DNA of 64,000 nt from Paraburkholderia nodosa (GTDB lineage Bacteria; Pseudomonadota; Gammaproteobacteria; Burkholderiales; Burkholderiaceae). The position numbers were made by a program, and so were the translations under genes. Under the pieces are notes generated by a model. It was given only the letters and a program-made list of their open reading frames with translations, was not told the origin of the DNA and searched no databases. The stretch is taken from NCBI RefSeq assembly GCF_001718195.1, contig NZ_MCNV01000033.1, positions 1-64,000 of the forward strand. The letters are read 5' to 3'. This document shows positions 24,888-33,028 of this stretch, piece by piece. Positions within the stretch are counted from its first letter, which is position 1; every line of letters starts with the position of its first letter.

Positions 24888-26471
24888 ATGCCGGACATAC
24901 CCTTGTCCCCCTACCGCGCGCAGAGCGCACGCCGCCGCGGTATTGGCATCGCCCTATTTCTCGCCGTCATCGCGGCCGGGGCGATTTATGTAATCGATCA
25001 TCTCGTCGTCGATTTGCGCGCCGTGCGCGAAAGCTCGGCGCTGCCCTTCATCCTGCTCGGGCTTGCGCTGCTCATCGCGCTCGGCTTCGAGTTCGTGAAC
25101 GGCTTTCACGACACCGCCAACGCCGTCGCCACCGTCATCTACACGAACTCACTCGATCCGCATCTCGCGGTGGCGTGGTCGGGCGCGTGGAATTTCGTCG
25201 GCGTGCTCGTCTCCAGCGGCGCGGTCGCGTTCGGCATCCTGCAACTGCTGCCGGTGGAACTCATTCTCCAGGTGGGCAGCGGCGCCGGCTTCGCCATGGT
25301 GTTCGCGCTCCTGCTCGCCGCGATCGTCTGGAACCTCGGCACCTGGTATTTCGGCTTGCCTTCATCCAGTTCGCATACGCTCGTGGGCTCGATCATCGGC
25401 GTGGGCATCATGAACCAGTTCATCAGCGGGCCTTCGGGCACGAGCGGCGTGGACTGGGACCAGGCGTCGGGCGTGGGCAAGGCGCTGCTGTTCTCGCCCG
25501 TGGTCGGCTTCGTCATGGCCGCCCTGCTGCTCCTCGTGCTCAAGCTGCTCGTGCGCGTGCCAGCGCTTTATGCAGAGCCCAAAGCCAACCAGGCGCCGCC
25601 GCTCTGGATCCGCATCCTGCTCATCCTCACCTGCACCGGCGTTTCGTTCGCTCACGGCTCGAACGACGGTCAGAAAGGCATGGGCCTCATCATGCTGATC
25701 CTGATCGGCGTCGTGCCGACCGCCTACGCGCTCAACAAGGCCGTCACGCCCGAGCAAACCGCGGCGTTCGTGGTCGTGGCGCGCGAGGCGTCCGCAACGC
25801 TGGGCCGATACGCGCACGGCGCGCCGCCCGAGAACGCGCGCGCCGAGGTCGAGGCGTTCGTGCGCACACGCCAGCTCACGCCCGCCACGCTGCCCGCGCT
25901 GCGCCAGCTCACCGATACCATCGCCGACCAGGTCGCCCTTTCCGGCTCGATGGCGACGGTGCCCGACGCGATCGTCGACAACGTGCGCAACGACATGTAC
26001 GTGGCGAGCGAAGCGATCCGCCTGATGCAAAAGGCGAAGGCACCGGAGATGTCACCCGCTGACGCCAAAGTGCTCGACACCTTCCGCAAGCAGATGGACC
26101 ACTCGACCAAGTTCATTCCGACCTGGGTGAAAGTGGCCGTGGCGCTCGCGCTCGGTCTAGGCACGATGGTGGGCTGGAAGCGCATCGTCGTGACGGTGGG
26201 CGAAAAGATCGGCAAGCAGCATCTCACCTATGGTCAGGGCGCCTCGGCCGAAACGGTGGCCATGATCACGATCGGCATGGCCGATGTCTACGGCTTGCCG
26301 GTGTCGACCACGCACGTGCTCGCTTCGGGCGTGGCCGGCACGATGGCCGCGAACGGCTCGGGCCTGCAGTGGGGAACCGTGCGCAACCTCGTGCTCGCGT
26401 GGGTGCTCACGTTGCCGGCTTCGATTGCGCTTGCTGCGGGTCTTTACTGGATGTTCCGGCAAGTTTTCTGA
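24888..26471 (+). CDS. pit: PiT-family inorganic phosphate transporter
   Basis: 527 residues from the ATG at 24888. The duplicated PiT signatures are present: GFEFVNGFHDTANAVATVIY in the first half and SFAHGSNDGQKGMGLIMLIL in the second, plus GLPSSSSHTLVGSIIGVGI and GLPVSTTHVLASGVAGTM. About ten membrane helices surround a hydrophilic loop of roughly 130 residues (about 290-420). It imports metal-phosphate with protons at low affinity. Its last 65 bp overlap the 3' end of aliA on the opposite strand. Confidence 0.92.
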   Translation: MPDIPLSPYRAQSARRRGIGIALFLAVIAAGAIYVIDHLVVDLRAVRESSALPFILLGLALLIALGFEFVNGFHDTANAVATVIYTNSLDPHLAVAWSGAWNFVGVLVSSGAVAFGILQLLPVELILQVGSGAGFAMVFALLLAAIVWNLGTWYFGLPSSSSHTLVGSIIGVGIMNQFISGPSGTSGVDWDQASGVGKALLFSPVVGFVMAALLLLVLKLLVRVPALYAEPKANQAPPLWIRILLILTCTGVSFAHGSNDGQKGMGLIMLILIGVVPTAYALNKAVTPEQTAAFVVVAREASATLGRYAHGAPPENARAEVEAFVRTRQLTPATLPALRQLTDTIADQVALSGSMATVPDAIVDNVRNDMYVASEAIRLMQKAKAPEMSPADAKVLDTFRKQMDHSTKFIPTWVKVAVALALGLGTMVGWKRIVVTVGEKIGKQHLTYGQGASAETVAMITIGMADVYGLPVSTTHVLASGVAGTMAANGSGLQWGTVRNLVLAWVLTLPASIALAAGLYWMFRQVF

Positions 26472-28125
26472 CATCGGCTTCGCGCAGCATGTCGCGCAAC
26501 CGGAACTTCTGCACCTTGCCTGCGGGCGTGGTCGGCATGGCGTCGAGCAGCCATAGCCGTTCGGGCAGGTACTGCAGGGCAACCTTGTGCGACTTGAGAA
26601 AGCCAACGAGCGAAGGCAAATCGACCGCCTCGCCGGGCCTCGCCACCACCACGGCGCAGGCGCGCTCGCCCAGCCGCTCGTCCGCGTACGCGACTATCGC
26701 CACCTGCGCAACGGCGGGATGACGATAGAGCAGCGACTCGATCTCCACCACGGGAATGTTCTCGCCGCCGCGGATGATCACGTCCTTGCTGCGGCCGCTG
26801 ATGCGGATGTAGCCGCGCTCGTCGACGATCGCGAGGTCGCCCGTGTCGAACCAGCCTTGCGCGTCCGTCGCATTGAGGTGCGCGCGCTTGAGATAGCCGC
26901 CGAATCCCGAGCACGCCCGCACGAATAGCCGCCCCGCCATGTTCGGCGGCAGCGCCTGGTCGTTCTCGCCCACCACCTTCACTTCCACACCCGGCAGCGG
27001 CGCGCCATCGGTCGTGGAGGCGCGTTCGTCTTCGTCGTCCAGATGCGTGAGCGTCACGGCGCCCAGCTCCGTCATGCCCCACGCGGAGACGATCTTCGCC
27101 CCCAGCGCCGTGCGTGCGCGATCGACCAGTGCGCCGGGAATGGGCGCGCCCGCACACAAGAACGTGCGCAGCGTCGGCACGCGCGTGCCTGACTCGATGG
27201 CCGCGTTGGTGAGATCGCCGAGAAACGCCGTGGACGCCATCGTGAACGTCGCACGCTCCTGCGAGATGAGCGCGAGCGCCGCCTCGGGCTGCCATACGTC
27301 CTGCAGGACCGCGCTCCCCCGCAATGCGATCGGCATCATGAGGCCATACATGAAGCCGGTTTGATGCGCCATGGGCGAGGCCATCAGCACGACATCGTCG
27401 CGGCCTAGACGCATGGCCTGCGCGTAAGGATGAATGTTCGAAAACAGCGTGTTCGCCGTATGCATCACACCCTTGGGCTCGCCCGTCGTGCCGGAGGTGT
27501 AGAGCAACTGCGTCACGTCGTCGGGGCCTGGGCGATTGTGGGCGAGGATGGCTTCGGCGTCACTCGCCTCTTCCCAGCGCGGGCCGCTCAGCAGCGCTTC
27601 GAAACTGTTGCGCGCCGGCTCGCCTGCGTCAGTCGCGCCCACGACCACCACGTGCTGCAAGGCGGGTAGTTCAGCCCGCAACGCGCGCAGCATGGCCTCG
27701 TAGTCGAAGCCTCGATAGCGCTGTGGCACGATCATCACCTTGCTGCCGCCGTGGTTGAGCATGAACGACAACTCGCGCTCGCGAAAGATCGGCATGAGGG
27801 GATTGAGCACCGCACCGATGCGCGAGCACGCAAGATACAGCAGCGTAAACTGCCAGCAATTAGGCAGTTGCATCGAGACCACGTCGCCCTTTACCACACC
27901 GAGCCGAGCGAGGCCAACGGCAATCCGGTCCGCCATGCGCGCCATCTGCGCGTACGTGAAGCGCGTGGTCTTTCCGTCTTCGATTCGTACCGCCGTAAGC
28001 GCGATCTTCGCCGGACATTCGGCCACGCAGGCGTCCAGTTCGTCGTTGATGGTGCGCCCGGGCCACCAGCGCCGTGCCTCCTCCCGCGCCCGGCGCGGCC
28101 CGATCAGTACCGCGTCGAACTCCAT
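26407..28125 (-). CDS. aliA: Cyclohexanecarboxylate-CoA ligase
   Basis: 572 residues from the ATG at 28125, preceded by GGGAGG. Acyl-CoA synthetase motifs: LLYTSGTTGEPKGVMHTANT, AWGMTELGAV, GWFDTGDLAIVDERGYIRIS and KVQKFRLRD with the catalytic lysine. Its place at the end of badH-badI-aliB makes it the ligase that activates cyclohexanecarboxylate (known from Rhodopseudomonas palustris). The last ~20 residues are a polar tail that overlaps the pit gene by 65 bp on the other strand. Substrate rests on context. Confidence 0.87.
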   Translation of the reverse strand: MEFDAVLIGPRRAREEARRWWPGRTINDELDACVAECPAKIALTAVRIEDGKTTRFTYAQMARMADRIAVGLARLGVVKGDVVSMQLPNCWQFTLLYLACSRIGAVLNPLMPIFRERELSFMLNHGGSKVMIVPQRYRGFDYEAMLRALRAELPALQHVVVVGATDAGEPARNSFEALLSGPRWEEASDAEAILAHNRPGPDDVTQLLYTSGTTGEPKGVMHTANTLFSNIHPYAQAMRLGRDDVVLMASPMAHQTGFMYGLMMPIALRGSAVLQDVWQPEAALALISQERATFTMASTAFLGDLTNAAIESGTRVPTLRTFLCAGAPIPGALVDRARTALGAKIVSAWGMTELGAVTLTHLDDEDERASTTDGAPLPGVEVKVVGENDQALPPNMAGRLFVRACSGFGGYLKRAHLNATDAQGWFDTGDLAIVDERGYIRISGRSKDVIIRGGENIPVVEIESLLYRHPAVAQVAIVAYADERLGERACAVVVARPGEAVDLPSLVGFLKSHKVALQYLPERLWLLDAMPTTPAGKVQKFRLRDMLREADVRKLAGTSSKDPQQAQSKPAT

Positions 28126-28171
28126 GTGCACCCTCCCGTGGTGTTGCAGGAAACGTCGCAGGCAGCGCGCA

Positions 28172-29323
28172 TCATGCCGGCACCGCGTCGCGGCCCGCGT
28201 TCGAGCGCGCGATGATGGTCTTCATGATCTGAGCCGTGCCGTCGCCGATCTGGAAGCCGAGCACGTCGCGCAGGCGCTGTTCGAGCGGCCCGCGGTCGTA
28301 GCCGCCGTGCCCGAACGAAAGCAGGCATTGATGCACCACGTCGTAGGCGAGCTTCGGCCCCCACCATTTGCACATGGCGGCTTCGGCCGTATGCGGCAGC
28401 CCACGGTCCTTGAGCCACAGCGTTTGCAGACACAACAGCCGTGCGGCCTCCACCTGGGTTGCGTATTCGGCGAGCGGATGCGAAACGCCCTGGAATGCAG
28501 AGAGCGGCTTGCCGAAGGCCTCGCGCTGCGCGACGTACTCCCACGTTTCTTCGAGGCTCACGTTCGCCACGGCGAGCACCTGCAGGCCGATCAGCGCGCG
28601 CGAAAAGTCGAAGCCCTGCATCACCTGGACGAAGCCCTTGCCCTCGTCGCCCAGCAGATGGTCCACCGGCACGCGCACGTTCTCGAAGAAGATCGAACCG
28701 CGTCCGATCGCGCGCTGGCCGTGGCAGTCGAAGCGATTGCGCGTAACGCCCGGCAGATCCATCGGCACGAGAATGGCCGAGACGCCTCGCGCGCCGTCTG
28801 CCACGCTGCCGGTGCGCGCGAACACCACGGCGGCGTCGGCCTGATCGGCGGCCGAAATCGAAGTTTTCTCGCCGTTGAGGACGTAGTGATCGCCCACGCG
28901 CTCCATTTTCAGCCGCAGGTTCGCGGCATCCGAGCCGCCGCGCGGCTCCGTCAGCGCGATTGCGAGCAGCGCGCGGCCCTGCGTGAGGCGTTCGAGCCAC
29001 GGCCGTGCAATCTCGGGGGCGGCATGCTTGGCGAGTATCTGCCCGTTGAGCGAGGCGAGCAGGTTGATGTACGAGAGGCTCAGGTCCGCGCGCGCAATCT
29101 CCTCGTGGATCACCCCGGCGGCGAGGCAGCCCAGACCCTGGCCGCCATACTGCTCGGGCAATTCCGGCGCGATGAAGCCCATCTCGCCCATTTCGCGCAT
29201 GAGGCCGCGATCGAGCACGCGTGTTGTGTCGCGCTCGATAAAGCCAGGCGCGACGCGCCCTTGTGCGAAGCGCCGCGCGTGCTCGCCGAGCGCGACGAGG
29301 TCTTCGTCGATATACGGATTCAT
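28172..29323 (-). CDS. aliB: Cyclohexanecarboxyl-CoA dehydrogenase
   Basis: 383 residues, an acyl-CoA dehydrogenase in all domains: helical N-terminus (FIAPELPEQYGGQGL), FAD/substrate motif LAIALTEPRGGSDAANLRL, and C-terminal FGHGGYDRGPLEQRLRDV followed by QIGDGTAQIMKTIIA. FAD-dependent oxidation of cyclohexanecarboxyl-CoA to the 1-ene product is the expected reaction; electrons go to ETF. It is 46 bp upstream of aliA and 61 bp after badI on the same strand. Confidence 0.88.
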   Translation of the reverse strand: MNPYIDEDLVALGEHARRFAQGRVAPGFIERDTTRVLDRGLMREMGEMGFIAPELPEQYGGQGLGCLAAGVIHEEIARADLSLSYINLLASLNGQILAKHAAPEIARPWLERLTQGRALLAIALTEPRGGSDAANLRLKMERVGDHYVLNGEKTSISAADQADAAVVFARTGSVADGARGVSAILVPMDLPGVTRNRFDCHGQRAIGRGSIFFENVRVPVDHLLGDEGKGFVQVMQGFDFSRALIGLQVLAVANVSLEETWEYVAQREAFGKPLSAFQGVSHPLAEYATQVEAARLLCLQTLWLKDRGLPHTAEAAMCKWWGPKLAYDVVHQCLLSFGHGGYDRGPLEQRLRDVLGFQIGDGTAQIMKTIIARSNAGRDAVPA

Positions 29324-29384
29324 GGTGTCTCCTTGAAGCGGCCTGCTCTATTCATTCGTCATCCTGATCGTCACGGAGACACCG

Positions 29385-30167
29385 TTATTTGGCGTACTTG
29401 CGGAACTCGGGTTTGCGCTTTTCCTGGAACGCGCGCACGCCCTCGCGGGACTCTTCCGTGTCGTAGTAGAGCTTGAGCGCGTACATGCCCATGCCCGCAA
29501 TGCCGGCCTGATGCGCGGTGTCCATATTGAACGAGCGCTTGGCGATCGCAATGGCCGTGGGGCTCTTTTCCATGATCTCATCGCACCACTTCTGAACTTC
29601 CGCGTCGAGCTGATCGTGCGGCACGACGGCGTTCACGAGGCCCATGGCCAGCGCTTCGGCAGCCGGATAGCGGCGGCACAGATACCAGATTTCACGCGCC
29701 TTCTTTTCGCCCACCACGCGCGCGAGAAACGCCGTGCCGTAACCGGGATCGACCGAGCCGACCTTCGGGCCCGCCTGGGCGAACACGGCCTTTTCAGAAG
29801 CAATGGTGAAATCGCAGATCGTGCACAGCACGTTGCCGCCGCCCACCGCATAGCCCTGCACGCGTGCGATCACGGGTTTGGGCACGTCGCGAATCGCCGT
29901 GTGCAGCTCTTCCATCGGCAGGCCGATCGTGCCGCGCCCGTCGTACTGTCCCGCGTGTGCGGACTGGTCGCCGCCCGTGCAGAACGCCTTGTCGCCTGCA
30001 CCGGCAAGGACGATTGCGCCGATCTCGCGGTCGTAGCCCGCCTTGTTGAGCGCGTGAATCAGTTCGTCACAGGTGCGGCCGCGAAACGCGTTCATCTTGT
30101 CGGGCCGGTTGATGGTGATCCATGCCGCGCCGTTGCGCACTTCATAGAGGATGTCTTCGTAGTTCAT
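29385..30167 (-). CDS. badI: 2-ketocyclohexanecarboxyl-CoA hydrolase
   Basis: 260 residues, crotonase superfamily. The sequence reads almost as I remember R. palustris BadI: INRPDKMNAFRGRTCDELI, GDKAFCTGGDQS, GLPMEELHTAIRDVPKPVIA, GSVDPGYGTAFLARVVGEKK and RSFNMDTAHQAGIAGMGMYA, and the same length. It opens the ring of 2-ketocyclohexane-1-carboxyl-CoA to pimeloyl-CoA, a Dieckmann-type reverse cleavage related to MenB. This is the most diagnostic gene of the cluster. Confidence 0.95.
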   Translation of the reverse strand: MNYEDILYEVRNGAAWITINRPDKMNAFRGRTCDELIHALNKAGYDREIGAIVLAGAGDKAFCTGGDQSAHAGQYDGRGTIGLPMEELHTAIRDVPKPVIARVQGYAVGGGNVLCTICDFTIASEKAVFAQAGPKVGSVDPGYGTAFLARVVGEKKAREIWYLCRRYPAAEALAMGLVNAVVPHDQLDAEVQKWCDEIMEKSPTAIAIAKRSFNMDTAHQAGIAGMGMYALKLYYDTEESREGVRAFQEKRKPEFRKYAK

Positions 30168-30217
30168 GATCGATGCCTTTAATGATTCGTAGTCGATAGA
30201 GCGCGCGTTCGCCGGCG

Positions 30218-30985
30218 TTAGCCCGCCATGGTCAGGCCGCCCGATACGCTCAGCACCTGGCCCGTGATGTAGTTCGCGTCGTCGCTCGCGAAGAACACGA
30301 TCGCGCCGGGCAGATCATCGGGCTGCCCGATGCGGCCGAGCGGAATGGAGCGCTGGAACGCTTCCAGCAGCTTTTCTGGGTTGCCAGCGCCTTCCTTGTA
30401 CTCGGCGAAGAGCGCGGTGTCGGTCGGGCCCGGACACACCACGTTCACGGTGATGCCGTGGCGCGCATGCTCACGCGCAATGGTTTTCGAAAACGCCACG
30501 AGGCCGCCCTTGCACGCCGCATAGACCGCCTCGCCCGATGAGCCCACACGCGCGGCGTCCGAGGCGATGTTGATGATGCGTCCGCGCTTGCGCTCGACCA
30601 TGCCGGGCAGCACCGCGTGATGCATGTGCAGCGCGCCCGTGAGATTGATGGCGATGAGCTTGTCCCACTGTGCCGGTTCGGTTTTCGTGAACGGGCGGAA
30701 AACGTCCCAGCCCGCATTGTTCACGAGCACATCCACAGGACCGAGCTGCGCTTGCACTTGCTCGAGCGCCGTTTCCACCTCGGCGCGGTTCGTGATATCG
30801 CAACGCAGCGCCAGCGCCTGGCCGCCCTTTTCGTGAATTTGGTCAGCCACCTTCAGCGCTGCTTCGAGCGACAGATCCAGCACCGCCACGCGCGCGCCCT
30901 CGGCCGCGAAGCGCCGGCAGGTCGCCCCGCCGATGCCGCCGCCACCCCCCGTCACCACGACCGTCTTGCCTTCGAGTTTTCGCAC
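30218..30985 (-). CDS. badH: 2-hydroxycyclohexanecarboxyl-CoA dehydrogenase
   Basis: 255 residues from a GTG at 30985, preceded by GGAGA; the frame extends to 31039 but adds non-protein-like sequence, and 255 is the length of characterised BadH. Short-chain dehydrogenase: TGGGGGIGGATC NAD-binding loop, NNAG at about 88, catalytic Ser (NIASDAARVGSSG), Tyr and Lys (YAACKGG). It oxidises 2-hydroxycyclohexanecarboxyl-CoA to the 2-keto compound used by BadI, 50 bp downstream. First gene of the leftward operon. Confidence 0.92.
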   Translation of the reverse strand: MRKLEGKTVVVTGGGGGIGGATCRRFAAEGARVAVLDLSLEAALKVADQIHEKGGQALALRCDITNRAEVETALEQVQAQLGPVDVLVNNAGWDVFRPFTKTEPAQWDKLIAINLTGALHMHHAVLPGMVERKRGRIINIASDAARVGSSGEAVYAACKGGLVAFSKTIAREHARHGITVNVVCPGPTDTALFAEYKEGAGNPEKLLEAFQRSIPLGRIGQPDDLPGAIVFFASDDANYITGQVLSVSGGLTMAG

Positions 30986-31059
30986 CGCGATTCTCCATTC
31001 GGTTGAGCAGTACCATAGACGCCTTCGATGCTGCCCCACCTTTGGGTCTCGCCTCGAAT

Positions 31060-31083
31060 TACGTCAATATGTTGACGTATACT
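31060..31083 (+). promoter_or_regulatory. BadR operator candidate overlapping a -10 element
   Basis: TACGTCAA (31060-31067) and TTGACGTA (31072-31079) form a perfect inverted repeat with 4-bp spacer TATG, the usual layout of a MarR-family operator. TATACT (31078-31083) just overlaps it and would serve as -10 for badR. The site lies midway between badR and badH starts, so one repressor dimer could control both. Confidence 0.7.
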
Positions 31084-31131
31084 AGGTAACACTCAGATCG
31101 AAGACAAGCATAGAAGCATCAGGAGAAACCC

Positions 31132-31641
31132 TTGCCCAAAACACCAAAAATTCAGGATTCAAGCCGCTTCGATCTTGCCAACCGGCTGTTCTTCCGGCTC
31201 TACCAATGCGCAAACATGTTGCATAAAACCGGCACGCGCGCCGTGGAAGCCGAGGGTTTGACCACGCAGCAATGGGCCGTGCTCGGCGCGCTCTCGCGCC
31301 CGGACGCCCAGCCGGGCATGAGCGTGGGCGATCTCGCGCGGTATCTGATGGTGAGCCGCCAGAACCTCTCGGGCTTGATCAGCCGGATGGAACGCGACGG
31401 CCACGTGAGCACCCAGGCGGATGCGCGCGATCGCCGCTCGCGCCTCGTTAGCATGACCGGGCCGGGCCGCAAGCTATGGGTAGCGCAGGCCACGCCGAAA
31501 ATCGAGGCGTACTACGGAGCCGTGCTAGAAAATTTTTCGTCAGACGACATGACGCACACGCTGCACTATCTGCTGAAGCTGCTCGATAACATGAAGCGAG
31601 TGGACGACCGGGAACGCGTGGCGGACGACGACGAGGCGTGA
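31132..31641 (+). CDS. badR: MarR-family repressor of the cyclohexanecarboxylate cluster
   Basis: 169 residues starting at TTG 31132; AGGAGA six bases upstream supports this rare start. Winged HTH typical of MarR: LTTQQWAVLGALSRPD, GDLARYLMVSRQNLSGLISR, then the wing DARDRRSRLVSMTGPGRKL. In R. palustris BadR represses the same genes and is released by 2-ketocyclohexanecarboxyl-CoA. Divergent position over an inverted repeat fits autorepression plus control of badHI-aliBA. Confidence 0.9.
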   Translation: MPKTPKIQDSSRFDLANRLFFRLYQCANMLHKTGTRAVEAEGLTTQQWAVLGALSRPDAQPGMSVGDLARYLMVSRQNLSGLISRMERDGHVSTQADARDRRSRLVSMTGPGRKLWVAQATPKIEAYYGAVLENFSSDDMTHTLHYLLKLLDNMKRVDDRERVADDDEA

Positions 31642-31662
31642 GCGCGCTCCGCTACACTCTGA

Positions 31663-31767
31663 CGCAAGTTCGTGCTCACGCCCGGCATGAGCTATCAGGT
31701 GGGCGACAACGCCGAGGCGCACCAGTCGTACACGCGCACCGGTGCGAAGCTCTTCGTCGTCGATTGA
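31663..31767 (+). pseudogene. C-terminal fragment of a DHCW-motif cupin gene
   Basis: About 34 codons read RKFVLTPGMSYQVGDNAE then a short tail ending GAKLFVVD before TGA 31765-31767. This matches, from memory, the C-terminus of small cupin-fold proteins called DHCW-motif cupins (normally about 110 residues). An in-frame TGA at 31660-31662 closes the frame upstream and the rest of the gene is missing, with badR occupying that place. It looks like a relic left by a deletion or insertion that brought the bad cluster here. Confidence 0.65.
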
Positions 31768-31780
31768 AAGCGATACCGCT

Positions 31781-32911
31781 TTAGCGCGGCGCGCCGAGAT
31801 CGGCGTCGAGCCGCTTGCGCAGGTCGCGCACCACGCGCGCGGCGGGAACGAGCCACCACGTGGGCGCCGCCACGGAGAAGTCGTACGCGAGCGCGGTCTG
31901 CGCGGCGCCGGTCGTGTGCGCCCGGCAGCGGAACGCCACCATATGGCGTCGCGTGGCGGTTTGCGAGCCAGGCGAAAAGCGCATGACCGCACGCAGCGCG
32001 AATTGTGTATCGTCGGGTGCGGCCTCGTACGATTCGATGCTCCACTCCGCTCCGTAGTGCGCCTCGTGACGCAGCGCCGCGCTCACGCGCCGGCGCGTTT
32101 CATCAGCGGGTAAGGCCACGGGGTGCTCGCGCCCCGCACGCCCGGCGCGATACAGCGTGCGCTGCGACCAGCCCCAGCCGAACGTGAGCACCACGCCGCC
32201 TGCCACGAGCGTCCACTGCAGAATATGCGTAAGCCAGCGGCCCACCTCGAAGCGCGCGATGGGCGCGAGCAGCAAACCCGAAATCCAGTGCGCGACGACG
32301 AAGATCACGACGCACGCGAACACACTCGCGGAGAGCGTCAGCAGCCAGCCCCGCGACGGGTCGTCGAATTTCGCAAACAGGAAATCGCGCACGCCGCCTG
32401 AACGCGCGTGCACGTCATTGGCTTCGGCCGCGGTTGCCCCCTCCGGCTCACCTTGCTGCGCGGCATCCGCTTCATCGCGCAGCCCCGTGAGTTCGCCGTG
32501 CAGCGAGTCGCGCTCGGTCCGCATGCGCTGGATCTCGTCGAGGGTACGCGTGCGCTCGGCGCGCAGCCCGTCCAGCTCGGCGCGCACGCGTTCACGCTGC
32601 GCCAGCAACGCCTGCATCTGCGCGTGCAGTTCGTCGGCTTGCGCGACGCTCAGCGCGGAGCGGCTCACCGGCGGCGCATGATGCACGGACCAGTACGCCT
32701 CGAGCAGCTCGCGCGCCTCCTTGACGCGCTTGAACTGGTCGTCGGCCCAGCGCATCGAGGCGGCCGTGGGGTGCCGCCATTTGTCGGGATGCAGGATCTG
32801 CGCGAGATGGCGATAGTGATGCTTGATGTCCGCCTCGCTCGCCCCCGGCTCCAGATCGAGCCGGTAGTAGAGGCGGTCGTAATCCACGGGTCGGTAATCG
32901 CGGCCTGGCAT
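31781..32911 (-). CDS. Membrane-anchored J-domain protein, function unknown
   Basis: 376 residues. An N-terminal J domain (about 8-75) has the HPD motif at 41-43 (QILHPDKWRHP), so it should stimulate an Hsp70/DnaK-type ATPase. A predicted coiled coil rich in Arg/Glu/Leu follows at about 85-150. Two transmembrane helices (about 189-212 and 228-248) lead to a C-terminal domain of about 125 residues with no family I recognise. The J domain would face the cytoplasm. It lacks the Gly/Phe and zinc regions of DnaJ, so it is a type III J protein. Upstream on the same strand lies the VWA protein gene. Confidence 0.8.
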   Translation of the reverse strand: MPGRDYRPVDYDRLYYRLDLEPGASEADIKHHYRHLAQILHPDKWRHPTAASMRWADDQFKRVKEARELLEAYWSVHHAPPVSRSALSVAQADELHAQMQALLAQRERVRAELDGLRAERTRTLDEIQRMRTERDSLHGELTGLRDEADAAQQGEPEGATAAEANDVHARSGGVRDFLFAKFDDPSRGWLLTLSASVFACVVIFVVAHWISGLLLAPIARFEVGRWLTHILQWTLVAGGVVLTFGWGWSQRTLYRAGRAGREHPVALPADETRRRVSAALRHEAHYGAEWSIESYEAAPDDTQFALRAVMRFSPGSQTATRRHMVAFRCRAHTTGAAQTALAYDFSVAAPTWWLVPAARVVRDLRKRLDADLGAPR

Positions 32912-33028
32912 GACCTGTATCTGTTCGTCAGTGGATGGGTTGGCAGGCGGCGCAACGCCTGCCCACTCAAGTTAGCGCAATGCGCCCAGTCCGGCAAGGA
33001 AAGCGCCGCAGCCGTTGCCCGCACCGTT

